Both the position numbers and the translations under genes were made by a program. Below, one piece after another: positions 9,653-19,560 of a stretch of 33,051 bases of DNA. Source of the stretch: Hofstenia miamia (lineage: Eukaryota > Xenacoelomorpha > Acoela > Hofsteniidae); assembly GCA_900660155.1 (NCBI GenBank), contig CABFPE010001480.1, forward strand, positions 1 to 33,051, given 5' to 3'. A model generated the notes under the pieces. That model saw nothing but the letters and a program-made list of their open reading frames with translations, was not told the DNA's origin and ran no database searches. Every line of letters begins with the position of its first letter. Position 1 is the first letter of the stretch.

Positions 9653-9766
9653 ATCGTGTAATCCATGGCAGTGCTTATCTTTTTAAAAGCTCTTGTTCCC
9701 TAGCAATTGATGAGCTAGGATATGAACAAGAGAATAACACAGCAAAGTTGAGAGAATGCACCTCTT
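9653..9766 (+). CDS. Candidate exon, unknown protein
   Basis: Acceptor gcaaactttcag ends at 9652 and a GTAAAG donor follows 9766. The frame is open for 37 codons: RVIHGSAYLFKSSCSLAIDE then LGYEQENNTAKLRECTS. It starts with two split bases, which fits the one base left by exon C at 6246, and ends with one. Composition is protein-like (Cys, Gly, Glu). Without the splice it would stop five bases further, so an exon reading is preferred. Family unknown. Confidence 0.4.
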
Positions 9767-10808
9767 GTAAAGTTTAATCTTTAATATCTACAAAATATTA
9801 AACAAAATTGTATACCTAACATTCTGGAAAACTTTGTGAAGCCTTGCAAAGTTTTAGTTAAATATGAGTATTCCATTTTATGTAACTTACAATGGTAAGG
9901 CAAAGATCACAAAATTCAAGGTACTTCCTCTCAATGAAAGCTGAGGATCAAAATCTTTAAATTAAACTTGGAGTCCCAGCATTTCAAGAATTTTAATCAA
10001 AGCGTAATAACTCTGTGTCAACTGAATTGTATATTCCTAGACCATTTGCAAACAGTAATTAATTAGAAGAATTGATATTTCCAGGCATATCATCAATATG
10101 GATTCAATAACATTGGTAAAAGACATCATCTTGTAGAACTCCTGGTACACATTTTGAGATAGGCAAAAGTTTGATTACTTTAATTTATAGAATGCTATTT
10201 AAAATTTTGGATGAAAAATGAATTTAATGAATTTTTGCAAGTCTAAGAATAAGTTTTTCATTAGTTACTTAATCAAAATACACTACAGCAGTTGAAATCA
10301 AAGTTGATATAACAGTCATCTGAAAATGTAATGACTTTAATGATTGAGTTATTGTACTTCTCTTACACACAAAACCATGATATATTTGCTGATATTATCT
10401 CTAATAACTTATTGTAAAATAGTAAAAAATATTCTTTCAAAAATAAGTGCAAGTTTCAGTAAGATACTATTAGGCCAGTTGCTTGATGCTAATCTAGGTA
10501 TTCCTAGAATGCACTTTTGCCATTCAATGATTATTTGACAATGATTGTAGTATTCTTAAATAATTAAACAAGTTTGAATTACTTAGAGATGCTGGTAATA
10601 TAATTTCAATTGCCTTCAATGCTATTTTGAAGTTCATGATTTATAAGTTGCGATTTTTTAAAGCTTTTCATAGTCATTTCTTATTCAAATCAGAAAATAT
10701 ATAATTTTGACAATTGACTAAATGCATTGTATATGAAGAGTAGAAATATGGAAATATTCGGCTTTTACATTTTTTTATTGAATTAAATTGACAATAGCAT
10801 ACTTAATA
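9767..10808. other. AT-rich, one possible micro-exon only
   Basis: The only point of note is acceptor atatttccag followed 35 bp later by ACATTG then GTAAAAG (10084-10118), open in two frames. It is too short to trust. Otherwise nothing is recognised. Confidence 0.4.
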
Positions 10809-10836
10809 CAGGTAGTCCCGAAAGTTCTCTGTATTA
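10809..10836 (+). repeat. Mariner terminal inverted repeat, 3' side of transposase
   Basis: Twenty-eight bases, exact reverse complement of 11596-11623. TA precedes it at 10807-10808. Confidence 0.97.
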
Positions 10837-10885
10837 CCCCGTCATACGAACAAAAACAATTGAAATGCAAAAAAGGCATATATTT

Positions 10886-11433
10886 TTAAACAACATAATT
10901 ACCATTTACATTAATGCACATTCGACACCGCTCAAACTAGTTATCGTAGGATGAACACCACATATTTGCTGATATTTTTCCCAGCTCCTCCTCGTACGCA
11001 GGAACAGCGTCGTCTGGACAGCCAAACTCGCGGCCTCGCAATTTTTCTTTGACACACCCAAACAAAAAGAAGTCAGCCGGTGAAAGATCCGGAGAATAAG
11101 GCGAATGTGGCAACAGTCGAACTCCATTGTCAAAAATGAAGTCTGTGGTGACGGCTGCTGAATGCGTTGGGGCATTGTCATGGTGAAGGCGGAGGTGTTG
11201 AAGAAGCTCATGAAGATGTTGTCAGTTGTGCATGCAGTCGCTGGTCTGCCTGAGCGATCTTGTTCTTGCAAAGATTCATTCCTACTTCGGAACCGCGCAA
11301 ACCACGACCTGACTGTTTCATAAGAAATTGTAATGTCTGGAGATGCAGCATTCAAACAGTCATGACATTGCCTTGCCGACAATTTGCTGCGAAAGTCGTA
11401 GTTGATGAGAAGACGCAGTTGTTGCTTTTCCAT
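10886..11433 (-). pseudogene. Mariner transposase, central deletion and frameshift
   Basis: From the ATG at 11433 about 70 codons encode the N-terminal paired helix-turn-helix DNA-binding region (MEKQQLRLLINYDFRSKLSA, then YETVRSWFARFRSRNESLQE and SGRPAT). At about 11215 the sequence jumps to the C-terminal catalytic part, read one frame back: HELLQHLRLHHDNAPTH, then LLPHSPYSPDLSPADFFLFG. The HHD Asp and the PAD Asp are separated by 34 residues, the mariner D34D signature. The first catalytic Asp and its surroundings are deleted. An in-frame TAG lies near the C-terminus, just before FERCRMCINVNGNYVV. It cannot make active transposase. The 175-codon open frame is a chimera of the true N-terminus and an out-of-frame tail. 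Confidence 0.9.
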
Positions 11434-11595
11434 AAAGCGAAAAACAACACGTAACTATGATTTTTGTTTGTGACGTCACCGCGCTTATATATGCCTGCAA
11501 CCAAAAAAAGATAGTCCGTCATACTCATCATTAACGCTCTAACTGTTGTCATGTCTTAAATGTTTTGTGTTATGTTGTGTGTTAATAGTATGCAA

Positions 11596-11623
11596 TAATA
11601 CAGAGAACTTTCGGGACTACCTG
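11596..11623 (-). repeat. Mariner terminal inverted repeat, 5' side of transposase
   Basis: Perfect partner of 10809-10836, followed by TA at 11624-11625. Confidence 0.97.
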
Positions 11624-11625
11624 TA

Positions 11626-12247
11626 TAATGGAAATCATTGCTTACATAATTGTTATGAATGAGAAATATTCTGAATAATTCATATAATAAATCCAAATTG
11701 ATAGAAAATCTCGCATAACAACAAATTTCTTAGAATGTATGGAAGATGTCTTGGAATGTAAAAAATGATTTGATGAAAAATCTGAGGTAATGAGAAATCA
11801 TAAAACGTTTTACGATATTATACATAGCATAAAGATTGTCACTAAGTAAAAGATTAAATGATTCATTGGCTTCAACATTTATGAATCATATTTTGTTTTT
11901 AAAGGCAAGAAAGGAATTCGACATTTTCAGTATTAGTAAGACTTTCCATGTATAGTTTGGAAAATTAAAATTACCAAGATTTATAATATTAGTATATAGC
12001 ATTTTGTATAAAAGTAATATAATTGCGTAATTGATTGCTTAAGATATGGTAATTAGAGTTTTACAGAGGGTTGTAGATTAGAATAAATAATGTATTATTT
12101 CCTATGGAGTTCATGACAGCTGAAAATTAGGGCCACCATATTTACCGAAACTGCTGTCTGAAAGTGAAATGATTGTATAATGTGAATGAAGGGGGAATAG
12201 AGAAATTGTTGCAATGAAATGAATTTTTATAAACATTGAATTTTCAG
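11626..12247. other. AT-rich, nothing recognised
   Basis: No protein-like frame or repeat pair was seen. Confidence 0.5.
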
Positions 12248-12329
12248 TGATGAACAAGAAATCTTAATCAACTTGAAGGAACTTCAACAAGATTGGCTTG
12301 ATAATATAACTTCAGTTTGCAAATTTTGA
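12248..12329 (+). CDS. Candidate terminal exon, unknown protein
   Basis: A strong acceptor, attgaattttcag (12235-12247), opens a frame after one split base. It reads DEQEILINLKELQQDWLDNI then TSVCKF and TGA. The heptad-like Leu/Ile spacing suggests the end of a helical or coiled-coil protein. The one-base start would fit an upstream exon ending with two leftover bases. No AATAAA is close downstream. Family unknown. The same strand as the candidates at 4.7-9.7 kb, but linkage is unproven. Confidence 0.4.
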
Positions 12330-13153
12330 AGTTATTATTATATTAAATATCAAAAATTATTTGATATCTTTTTATAAAATTAGCCGCTTTAGCTTTTTTT
12401 CTTTAAAAAATTCAGGCGGTGAAAGAAATGTTCGATACTTATGTATTCATTTTCTAGCAGAACAAATGTCATTATACAATGGTTAACTGAAGAGCAAATT
12501 ATATATGTATATCTGTAATATGTTCTTGAATGTGATTCACAATTTATATACCATTTGGGCATCATATTGAATTGTTTCAGAAATATATTTTATCACCTCA
12601 GGAATCTATCAACGCTAATGTCAAAATTGTGAAGATCTGAAGTATAATTATCTCGAGTGTTGCCAGCACTTCAATACACTGGGGCAGCACTAACAGTAAA
12701 TTTAAGTGTCGTTTCTCTGCGGTTGTTTACTAATGAATCAAGTTATTATTTAGTAAAGTTGATATTTCATTTTAAAAATTCAGCATAGAGATTTTCCATT
12801 CATTTCAAAAATTCATTTACTATTTCATCTGAACTTTTATCTTTGTGGAGATTCTATGTATTTAACATTCTTCTGTGATTTGAGATAATATTAGCGATTC
12901 TGACTGTTTCTGACTCTATTACATGAAAATGTAGAACTGTTGCTAAATAAATGCTTTGAAGTAAGGCAATTCCAAATGTATTATGCATTATATGTACGCA
13001 TATTAATGAAAGAAAGCATTTGCTTACAAACACCTCGGCCTCATTATCATAACAAAGTTTACATAGGTGCAGACATCGGTAGAATATAATATTCTAGTCG
13101 TTGCAATAGTATTGTAGAGCTAAGCAATAATTTTATTGCGGTTGAAATGGTAG
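12330..13153. other. AT-rich with one GC-richer patch
   Basis: A GC-richer patch at about 12650-12725 (gttgccagcacttc and ctggggcagcac) looks like a transposon-end fragment. No gene is seen. Confidence 0.4.
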
Positions 13154-13295
13154 ACGAGAATTACCGATACCATTACAATTGATTCATTAGTCCGATCTTG
13201 GGTTAAGAATCAGAAAAAAGATTGGTTAGGAGTGGGGTCACCTGAAATATTGTTTCAATCATCGAGTAAAATGTCAAGTTTTGAAGGAAAATTTG
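13154..13295 (+). CDS. Candidate exon, unknown protein
   Basis: After an acceptor-like atggtag the frame is open for over 90 codons (to 13426). The first part reads TRITDTITIDSLVRSWVKNQ then KKDWLGVGSPEILFQSSSKM, which is protein-like. After a GTAATT donor at 13296 the translation becomes Phe-rich and intron-like, so I end the exon there. The acceptor has a poor pyrimidine tract, which weakens the call. An internal GTG or ATG start is possible. Family unknown. Confidence 0.35.
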
Positions 13296-14701
13296 GTAAT
13301 TTTTTGTCGTATTTCAGCATTGTAGTATTTTTGAAATTCATTAATGTACAGATTTTCGAAAATTTGAACAAGAAAAATTCGTTTCCAGTTTTATTGCAAT
13401 GTAGTATAATTGTCAATCAAAGTTAATATAATGAAATTTTCATTAGCTTAGGAGCCATCAAGTATTATGTCATTTTGCGAAGTAGAACAAATCAAATATT
13501 AAGTCAACAGAGTTAGCAAAGCCATTCCTACATATAACTTTGTTTGGAGATTTTTCAAAGCATTTGTTTAGAAGAATAATTTATATAAACTACGCAGTGT
13601 GTAGTACACACCAATGTTAGTATACCTTATCCAATTACTCTGCTAAAAAAGCAATATCTCTGTTTCTGCACTATATTTTTGATTTGTTGCTGCTCTCAGT
13701 GCCACTACTATTCAGAGGATTATATTAATATTAACTTTTTCTTTAATGTTTTTGTATAATAAGACAATACAGTCAATTTTTATTGTTTTTTAGGCTTTAT
13801 ATTTCTTCAAAACAGGAAAAAACCAAAGACAATTTCCTATTATTTTCAATTGAAAATGAAACCACCCATACTACGACATTTTTCATTCCAAAGTGCATTA
13901 CACTGTAAGTTATTATAAGATTTTTATTGAGCAAAGTGTTCTATTCTGAAGTGCAAAACACTGCAAAGTACCATCTTGACATTTAGTTTTAAGTTGCTTT
14001 TAAGCTTACTTTAAAAATCTTAATTATATACCTTGCTTGAATTATTGAAAAAACTAGTATGAAGTAACACTAAATTCAATAAATTTTATCGTTTGCGTTT
14101 TCTAACTAGCAATAATATTCATATTGAATAATTTCAAATATGCAAAACAAGATTTATTTCATAAAAAGTGAGTCAAATTGAACATAAGTTTATTGACAGT
14201 ACTCATAATATGGTAAAGCAGAGGTAAAGTTTATGCATCACATCTCTAAATTAAGTTCAAATAGGGTAATGTTCAACGGCGTATTCCAGATGGAATATTA
14301 AATTGAAAAGTATGCTTTCTGTTGAAAACAAAATACTAAGAATTGTTTAGTAGAGCATAAAATAAGTGTAAACCTTTTGCGGGTAGCACTGAAATATTTC
14401 TCTCAAGATCATTACCGATCGTAGAAATACATTGAAATTATTCCAGAGTTACTTTGCTTAAACTGCAAAATTATTGGAGATTGTAACTTTCAAAACTACG
14501 TTTCATTTCCTGATAGTGGGGCTGATTAAAATTATTGCCTGCTTCTAATTTGATTCAAATTTTATTCAATCGCAATATGCCTTCTACAATGTGCAAAGCA
14601 TTCCATGTCTTAGAACACCACTGATTATGGCAGTTTCACTCCTTTACCGCATTCACCGTTCGTTTAACTATTTCTGAATACGTAATTCACGGTTTCCTTA
14701 T

Positions 14702-14702
<1 letters not shown>
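13296..14702. other. AT-rich, nothing recognised
   Basis: No protein-like frames. It ends at the (TAA)n tract of the minus-strand retrotransposon. Confidence 0.5.

Positions 14703-14774
<72 letters not shown>
14703..14774 (-). repeat. (TAA)n tract, likely 3' tail of the minus-strand LINE
   Basis: About 24 perfect TAA units. On the minus strand this is (TTA)n directly after the 3' end of a LINE coding remnant. Several non-LTR families end in a short tandem repeat, so the tract is best read as the tail, possibly expanded since. Confidence 0.75.
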
Positions 14775-14775
<1 letters not shown>

Positions 14776-15313
14776 TGTAATAACAATAATAAATGTTTTA
14801 ATTGCTTTGCAAAAACATTACAATTAAATGTCCTACAAAGAGGAATTTCTAAAAATAAACATGAAATTTGTTTGCAAACCCTATATCATCAGGTAGTGAC
14901 CATGAGGTGAGATATCTCCATGCTACCGGTATAAACGTTTTGCTATATTTTGAAGTGTGTGTTCTTGTAACTGTATAATGGTGTCGAAGTTTATAATCGA
15001 AGCGATATTCTTGGAGATGTGCATGTAGTGGATGTGTGCTATCTCATTTAATTCTACTTATCATTTTAATGGTAGCATTTTTGATGGCAAGATTAAGCAT
15101 TCTTAGGGTTAGCACTAGAGCAGCATGCGAAATAAAACGTGAATTCACGTGAATACGTGAATGAGATCTCCTGTTTATCATGTAAATCCAGGTTAGAGCA
15201 GCATAGATAAGATGGCGTAGGATGTATGACTTAAATATGGTTTTTCTAACTTCTAAGGAAAAGAACTTTGTAATACAAATGACTGAGTTGGTTAAATAGT
15301 TAAATAATACCAA
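14775..15313 (-). pseudogene. Non-LTR retrotransposon ORF2, C-terminal fragment
   Basis: The minus-strand frame from 15313 reads through one TGA at about 15044 and continues in the same frame to about 14885. Segments match the post-RT region of CR1/Jockey-group elements in form: LEVRKTIFKSYILRHLIYAA then LTW corresponds to the usual IF-SYI-HL-Y-W block. DSTHPLHAHLQEYRFDYKLR, YTVTRTHTSKYSKTFI and SWSLPDDI correspond to the usual NPDHPLH, YN-R and LWNSLPDDI blocks. It is 5' truncated, as is typical. About 100 bp of 3' UTR leads to the (TTA)n tail. Confidence 0.75.
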
Positions 15314-15710
15314 CTATGCTAACAAATTTTTGAACATTTTGAACCTTGAACACAAATCAGTAAGAATTTCTAGTTGCTATACCCAATTAACGTTAAAGGT
15401 TTCTTAAAAATATCATTAAACATCTAGCCATTTTTCACCAGCAACGAAAAGAAAAGCCCTGAAGGGAACTTGTCTGAAATAATTCAAAACTCAGATTTAC
15501 AAATGGACTGAAATTTCTGATCCAAGCCTAACCCAAGACACGGATAAACGTTCAGCCCAAGCCCAAACTAAAGAATAAAAGATCCTACGTCCATCCCAGG
15601 ACTGCTTGAATTTTAAAAAAAATACAATGCAAGCATTCAGAAAATTTATTCTCCTATTTCCTATACTCGTTTTCACCTCATATACAAAGCCGTCAATACC
15701 ATTTTAAAAT

Positions 15711-15925
15711 ATGGCTAGTTGTGACGTCAATCTATCCTTGGTGTGCAAAACATGTAATCAAAGCATTGATAATGCGAAATTCTTCCATTGCCTCACTTGC
15801 AATTCTAAATTCATCTATCGAAAAAATGCACGGGTTCTTCAAATGCTTGCATACAAACCCTAAATAATTGTAAAAAACATTTTCTGACATTTTGTTCTGA
15901 ATGTGTTGACAAAAATGAAAAACAT
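15711..15925 (+). pseudogene. LINE ORF1, PHD-like zinc finger remnant
   Basis: From ATG the frame reads MASCDVNLSLVCKTCNQSID then NAKFFHCLTCNSKF and stops at 15864. A one-base shift gives NCKKHFLTFCSECVDKNEKH at about 15865-15925. The Cys/His pattern C-x2-C, then HC-x2-C, then C-x2 or x3-H, then C-x2-C is that of a PHD-type treble-clef zinc finger. In CR1-group retrotransposons this domain sits at the start of ORF1 and is thought to help nucleic-acid or chromatin contact. Frameshifted, so not functional. Confidence 0.6.
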
Positions 15926-16209
15926 ATCCTCTCGAATTACTCTGATCTAAGACCATTACTTGTTGATCTTGGGTCTCTACATCTTTGTGTACACTAAAAT
16001 GTATACTTTGTAGGCAGTTTAATCAACTGCTGTTATAAATAAGTAAATGATGAAATTTTAATGCTTTGAATAAATGTATGAGTGTTATTGTTTAATAGAT
16101 TTTTTATACTCTAAAAATTCACTTAGCCCAAAATTTGGAAAGTTTGCCAATTATTTGGCAAATAATTGGAATGATATTCAATTATTTGCCATAAATCATT
16201 TGAGTGTTT

Positions 16210-16500
16210 GCTTTTTGGAAAATTCTTGGGAAGAAGAAGATCTGACATAAAGAGTCCAATAATTCTCAAGTTTATCAATACCTGGTCTAAAAAAGTTCTA
16301 GTAAATACTTTTAGAAAATTTGGCAAATATTTGCCAAATATTTGGATAAAACATGCATTATTTTTGCTGATAGACAAATTGAAAAAAAATGATTTTAGCA
16401 AAACGCCGCGCACTAATTCATAAAGAAGGAATTGATAAATCAAGAATAAAGATACCTAACCTCAAACTTTACGTTCATAATAATCATATTTCTGTTGAAT
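16210..16500 (+). pseudogene. LINE ORF1, C-terminal remnant
   Basis: Frame one reads GRRRSDIKSPIILKFINTWS then KKVLVNTFRKFG. After a frame change at about 16397 it reads AKRRALIHKEGIDKSRIKIP then NLKLYVHNN. The pattern (a basic and proline lead, then KVL-N, then RR-LI-EG--KS-IKI---LYV-N) matches the end of ORF1 in CR1/L2-like elements, where it resembles an RNA-binding fold. The stretch around 16320-16350 contains a short local palindrome, tttgccaaatatttg. Confidence 0.55.
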
Positions 16501-16573
16501 GACTAAAAGATCCGTATAAATTAACATTCCTGTACACTAAAGCAAGAAGTCTGCTATCGTTAGAAAAAAAAAT

Positions 16574-17170
16574 TTGCGAGAAAAATTTGTATTTACTTAC
16601 AATCAAGACATTTTGTGCATTACAGAGACATGGTTTACTGCAGAAAATAAGAGTGACTTACATCTAAAGAATTATAGTACTCTTTTAACTTATATTCGAT
16701 CAAAAGAATATACTCATGGAGGCTCCCTCATCACTAGAAAAACCTTTTTCAATTTTGCAATAATTTATTTCCTTAAAGATGACATAGATTTTGAGTGCAA
16801 TGCAATTGTATCTCTCACTCACTGCAAATGTTTGTTAATGTGCATTTATATACCTCGACGAAGTAGCAAATATAATATCAAGTTACAAGATATTATAGAA
16901 TACTTTGATTATATTATAAGTACTTCCTACAATATGGCTCCACTTCCTGATGTTACATTTGTTTTTGTTGATTTTAATTTACTTTCCATGAATGATCATA
17001 ACGCGCAATTATTGTTGATACACTCAAAACTTATCAGTTAATGCAGACCGTAGATTTTCCAACGCATTTTTGTGAGAATACACTGGAATAAATTTTTTCA
17101 AACAGCTCTAACTGTAATATATTTAAAGTAAATTCTCCTTTATTTAGTTTATTCGATCATTCCATACTAA
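16574..17170 (+). pseudogene. LINE ORF2, AP-like endonuclease domain
   Basis: The longest intact piece is 155 codons (to 17041). DILCITETWF carries the catalytic Glu motif, THGGSLI follows, and PDVTFVFVDFNLL is the GDFN block with Gly replaced by Val. Beyond the stop a shifted frame continues VDFPTHFCENTLE, SNSSNC and FDHSILML, the last being the SDHS block. This domain nicks target DNA for target-primed reverse transcription. The start ATG shown is probably internal: the expected YTNARSL-type lead (FLYTKARSLLS) is at about 16531 in another frame. Confidence 0.75.
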
Positions 17171-17556
17171 TGCTTTCGGTTGATATCGATATTTTGATTG
17201 ACTCGTCCAAGTTTCATCAAAAGCTTTAACATTCTTCAAGACTCATTTAACTCTAGAATTAAAAATTAGCCTTGTTTGTGCAAATTTTCCATTCTAATAC
17301 CAAAATGACTATGTGGATTATTGGTACAGTTCTCTTTTAAACATTATGTCATACTATCTGAAGTACTCAGTAAGAAAACGTTCTTTCCTGCCGAACTATT
17401 TTTCCTCACACTCAGTCAATTTATTCAATTGTGCTGCAAGCATTAATAAGAGAAGTTGCAAGTGATATTTCTCAAATGGAAATGTACTTTACTGCTTGAA
17501 GGAATTTCTTAGAATCCATTGAATTAGACAAAGTACAATAATTAAAACCACTTAGC

Positions 17557-18530
17557 TTGTCTTTTTCAATAAATCAATGCTATTCTTTGATACATGAACT
17601 TAGTGGAGCACAATCCTTTCCTTTGCCAATAAACTGTAAAATATTCTCACGAACTTGTTATACTGCATCTGAATATGCTGGCGTTTTACTGATTTTGTCA
17701 CCATGTCCTTTGTACCACCTTCAAAATTTCAAAATTTTTTTGAACCCTGAAGATTTAATATCGATAAAGAAAGTAAAATCTATTTTAGAGGATCTAAAAC
17801 CTAGGGGCCATGGCCTCGACCAAATTTCAAAAAGTTTTCTAAGAACATATGCAAGTGAAATGTCTATTCATTTATTCAAGCTCTTTGAAATTATTATTAG
17901 TGTTCAAAATTTGAGGTTTCGAATTATAGGCTGAGTAGTATTTTACTTAAAGTTTCCCTTTTTTCGAAAAAATTTATCTTTAATGCAGTATATCCGATAA
18001 CTACTAATCAGATATCATCTAATTAACACGGATTTCGATCTGGATTCTCTACAACATCGCAATTATTCCTATTTATTGAAGAATTTAGCAAATGCTTAGA
18101 TTCTAGCATTCCATTTCATGTAACATACACAGATTTTCGAAAAAAGCATTTGATCGTTTACCTCATGATTTACTAATTATGAAACTTAAATTTGAATTGG
18201 TGGTAATTTTCTTAACCTGTTAGCTTCCTACCTAAGTGGACGTACTCATTTGGTTTTAGTAAATTCACATTTATCAATGCATAAGCCACTAATGAGTGAA
18301 TTTTATTTCTTGCTTTCATTGATGATATTACTACTTGTTGTTCAACTTCGTCCATAATATTATATGCTGATGATATAAAATTGTCAAATAATTCTAAATA
18401 TGATAGATAAGAATATATCGAATCTCAAACACTGGACAGAAGTTAATAAAGTAGAAATTAACATGGATAAATCCGAAATGATTAGTTTTGGTAGCAACTT
18501 AGTACCAATGCAATGATCTTCTGAAAATGC
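17557..18530 (+). pseudogene. LINE ORF2, reverse transcriptase domain
   Basis: The first open part (17557-17934) contains ISIKKVKSILEDLKPRGHGL then DQISKSFLRTY, the RT entry block. NYRLSSILLKVSLFSKKFI follows in a second frame, then HGFRSGFSTTSQLFLFIEEF. YTDFRK and, one base shifted, AFDRLPHDLLIMKLKFEL form motif A with its catalytic Asp. LLASYLSGR is next. FLAFIDDITT and LYADDIKLS (YADD at 18363-18374) form motif C. The GVPQGS block (motif B) is lost. HWTEVNKVEINMDKSEMISF is the thumb-region block. At least four frame changes make it inactive. Confidence 0.85.
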
Positions 18531-19093
18531 TTCTAAGAACAACTCCTAAAAATACAGATTCAAATGTGAAAATTAATCTATACAAGTCATTGATACTATC
18601 GATAATTATGTACGCGAGTGTCATTTTTTATCATAATCAGCTAAGTCTTAATAAACTTGAATCTTCGCAAACCTGATGCTCCACATGATTTTATAGTCAT
18701 GATAAAGATCTTAGTTACATCAGCCGAATGAAGGGCTCTAATAAATTGCCTATTAGTAAATTTACTGCAATTAAATGATCTAACATACTTTATCAAGTTG
18801 ATTAAAGGTAAATGCAAGGCTATGAATCTTTATGGTCACATTATAAAAGTTGATTTTGGCAATCGGCATCAAAAGACACTAATTTAATGTAAGCGAATCA
18901 GAAAAAGGAAATCTGATCATTATTATGTTAAAGGGATTGTTCCCTTAGTAAACTATATTATAAAGTGTCACTTCATCGATTTATTAGAGAATTCCCCAAA
19001 GGCGAATAATTAAGAAGAATATTTTTTGATTATTTTGTAAATCAAACATTTAATTATTTATTTTTTTATTAAAATGTTTTTACCAAAGAATGA

Positions 19094-19560
19094 CAAAAAG
19101 CCAAAAGATTGAGGAAGTCTACATTTCATGACGTTTATTCTTTTGGATTAAATCAAATTTCTTATTGCTGTTACAATGAGTCTTTGATTATGCGAACAGC
19201 TTGGCCCAAAAGATATTTACACTTTTCGGATAAATCAAAAGTTCTTATGATAGAGGATGGTATTCCTGCCTGATATGTTGATGAAAAAATAACTATTCGT
19301 GTGAAAAATTTTGTAATTTCATTTGAAGTTTGTGAATAATTGAGCTTAAAAGGGCTACAAATTGTCTAAGCTCGGCAATGTTTTCCCTTCAGAATGGCAT
19401 GCTCAAGTAATTGAATCATTAAGGCAATGCAATGCGATTAGAATCATCCAAATTACGTAGTCAATTTGAATAAAATGCAGTTTTTACTGAAACCATTGAT
19501 TCAGATAATCGAGGTTTGGATAGTCAAGGATAGACACAGTATTATTGATTGGGTATGAGA
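19094..19560 (+). pseudogene. Unidentified broken coding sequence
   Basis: The first frame (19094-19273) gives 59 codons of convincing protein: STFHDVYSFGLNQISYCCYN, then LIMRTAWPKRYLHFSDKSKV and LMIEDGIPA. After a TGA the same frame continues YVDEKITIRVKNFVISFEV. A second frame gives YKLSKLGNVFPSEWHAQVIE then SLRQCNA, and a third gives MRLESSKLRSQFE and VFTETIDSDNRGLDSQG. Mixed frames within 470 bp with no good splice sites suggest a retropseudogene or transposon gene rather than exons. I do not recognise it. It follows the LINE 3' end by only some tens of bases, so 3' transduction is possible. Confidence 0.4.

Larger units (their letters stand above)
10807..11625 (-). mobile_element. Internally deleted mariner (IS630-Tc1-mariner) element
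   Basis: The element spans 10809-11623 (815 bp) and is flanked on both sides by TA, the usual mariner target. Its ends are perfect 28-bp inverted repeats beginning CAGGTAGTCCCGAAAGTTCT. The transposase reads on the minus strand. Autonomous mariners are about 1.3 kb, so roughly 0.5 kb is missing, all of it from the middle of the transposase. Identical inverted repeats mean it could still be mobilised in trans and suggest a young insertion. Confidence 0.95.
15420..19060 (+). mobile_element. Decayed CR1/Jockey-like non-LTR retrotransposon, near full length
   Basis: Order of remnants: 5' region, PHD-like ORF1 (15711 on), ORF1 C-terminus (about 16225-16500), AP endonuclease (16574 to about 17170), reverse transcriptase (17557 to about 18520) and a diffuse 3' part. 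All are on the plus strand with many stops and frameshifts. Its 5' end abuts the 5' side of the minus-strand LINE fragment, a head-to-head pair. Boundaries are approximate: no target duplication or tail was found. PHD fingers in ORF1 are known from CR1-group elements. Confidence 0.8.

Noticed and set aside
10906..11433. 175-codon ORF taken as one intact protein
   Set aside because: Only the first 70 codons or so are in the transposase frame. The rest is the catalytic region read out of frame, as the D34D signature appears one frame away.
15732..15956. 74-codon minus-strand ORF
   Set aside because: Antisense to the PHD-like ORF1 remnant, whose Cys/His pattern is on the plus strand.
16123..16443. 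106-codon minus-strand ORF
   Set aside because: It lies opposite the LINE ORF1 C-terminus and has no recognisable pattern; a shadow frame.
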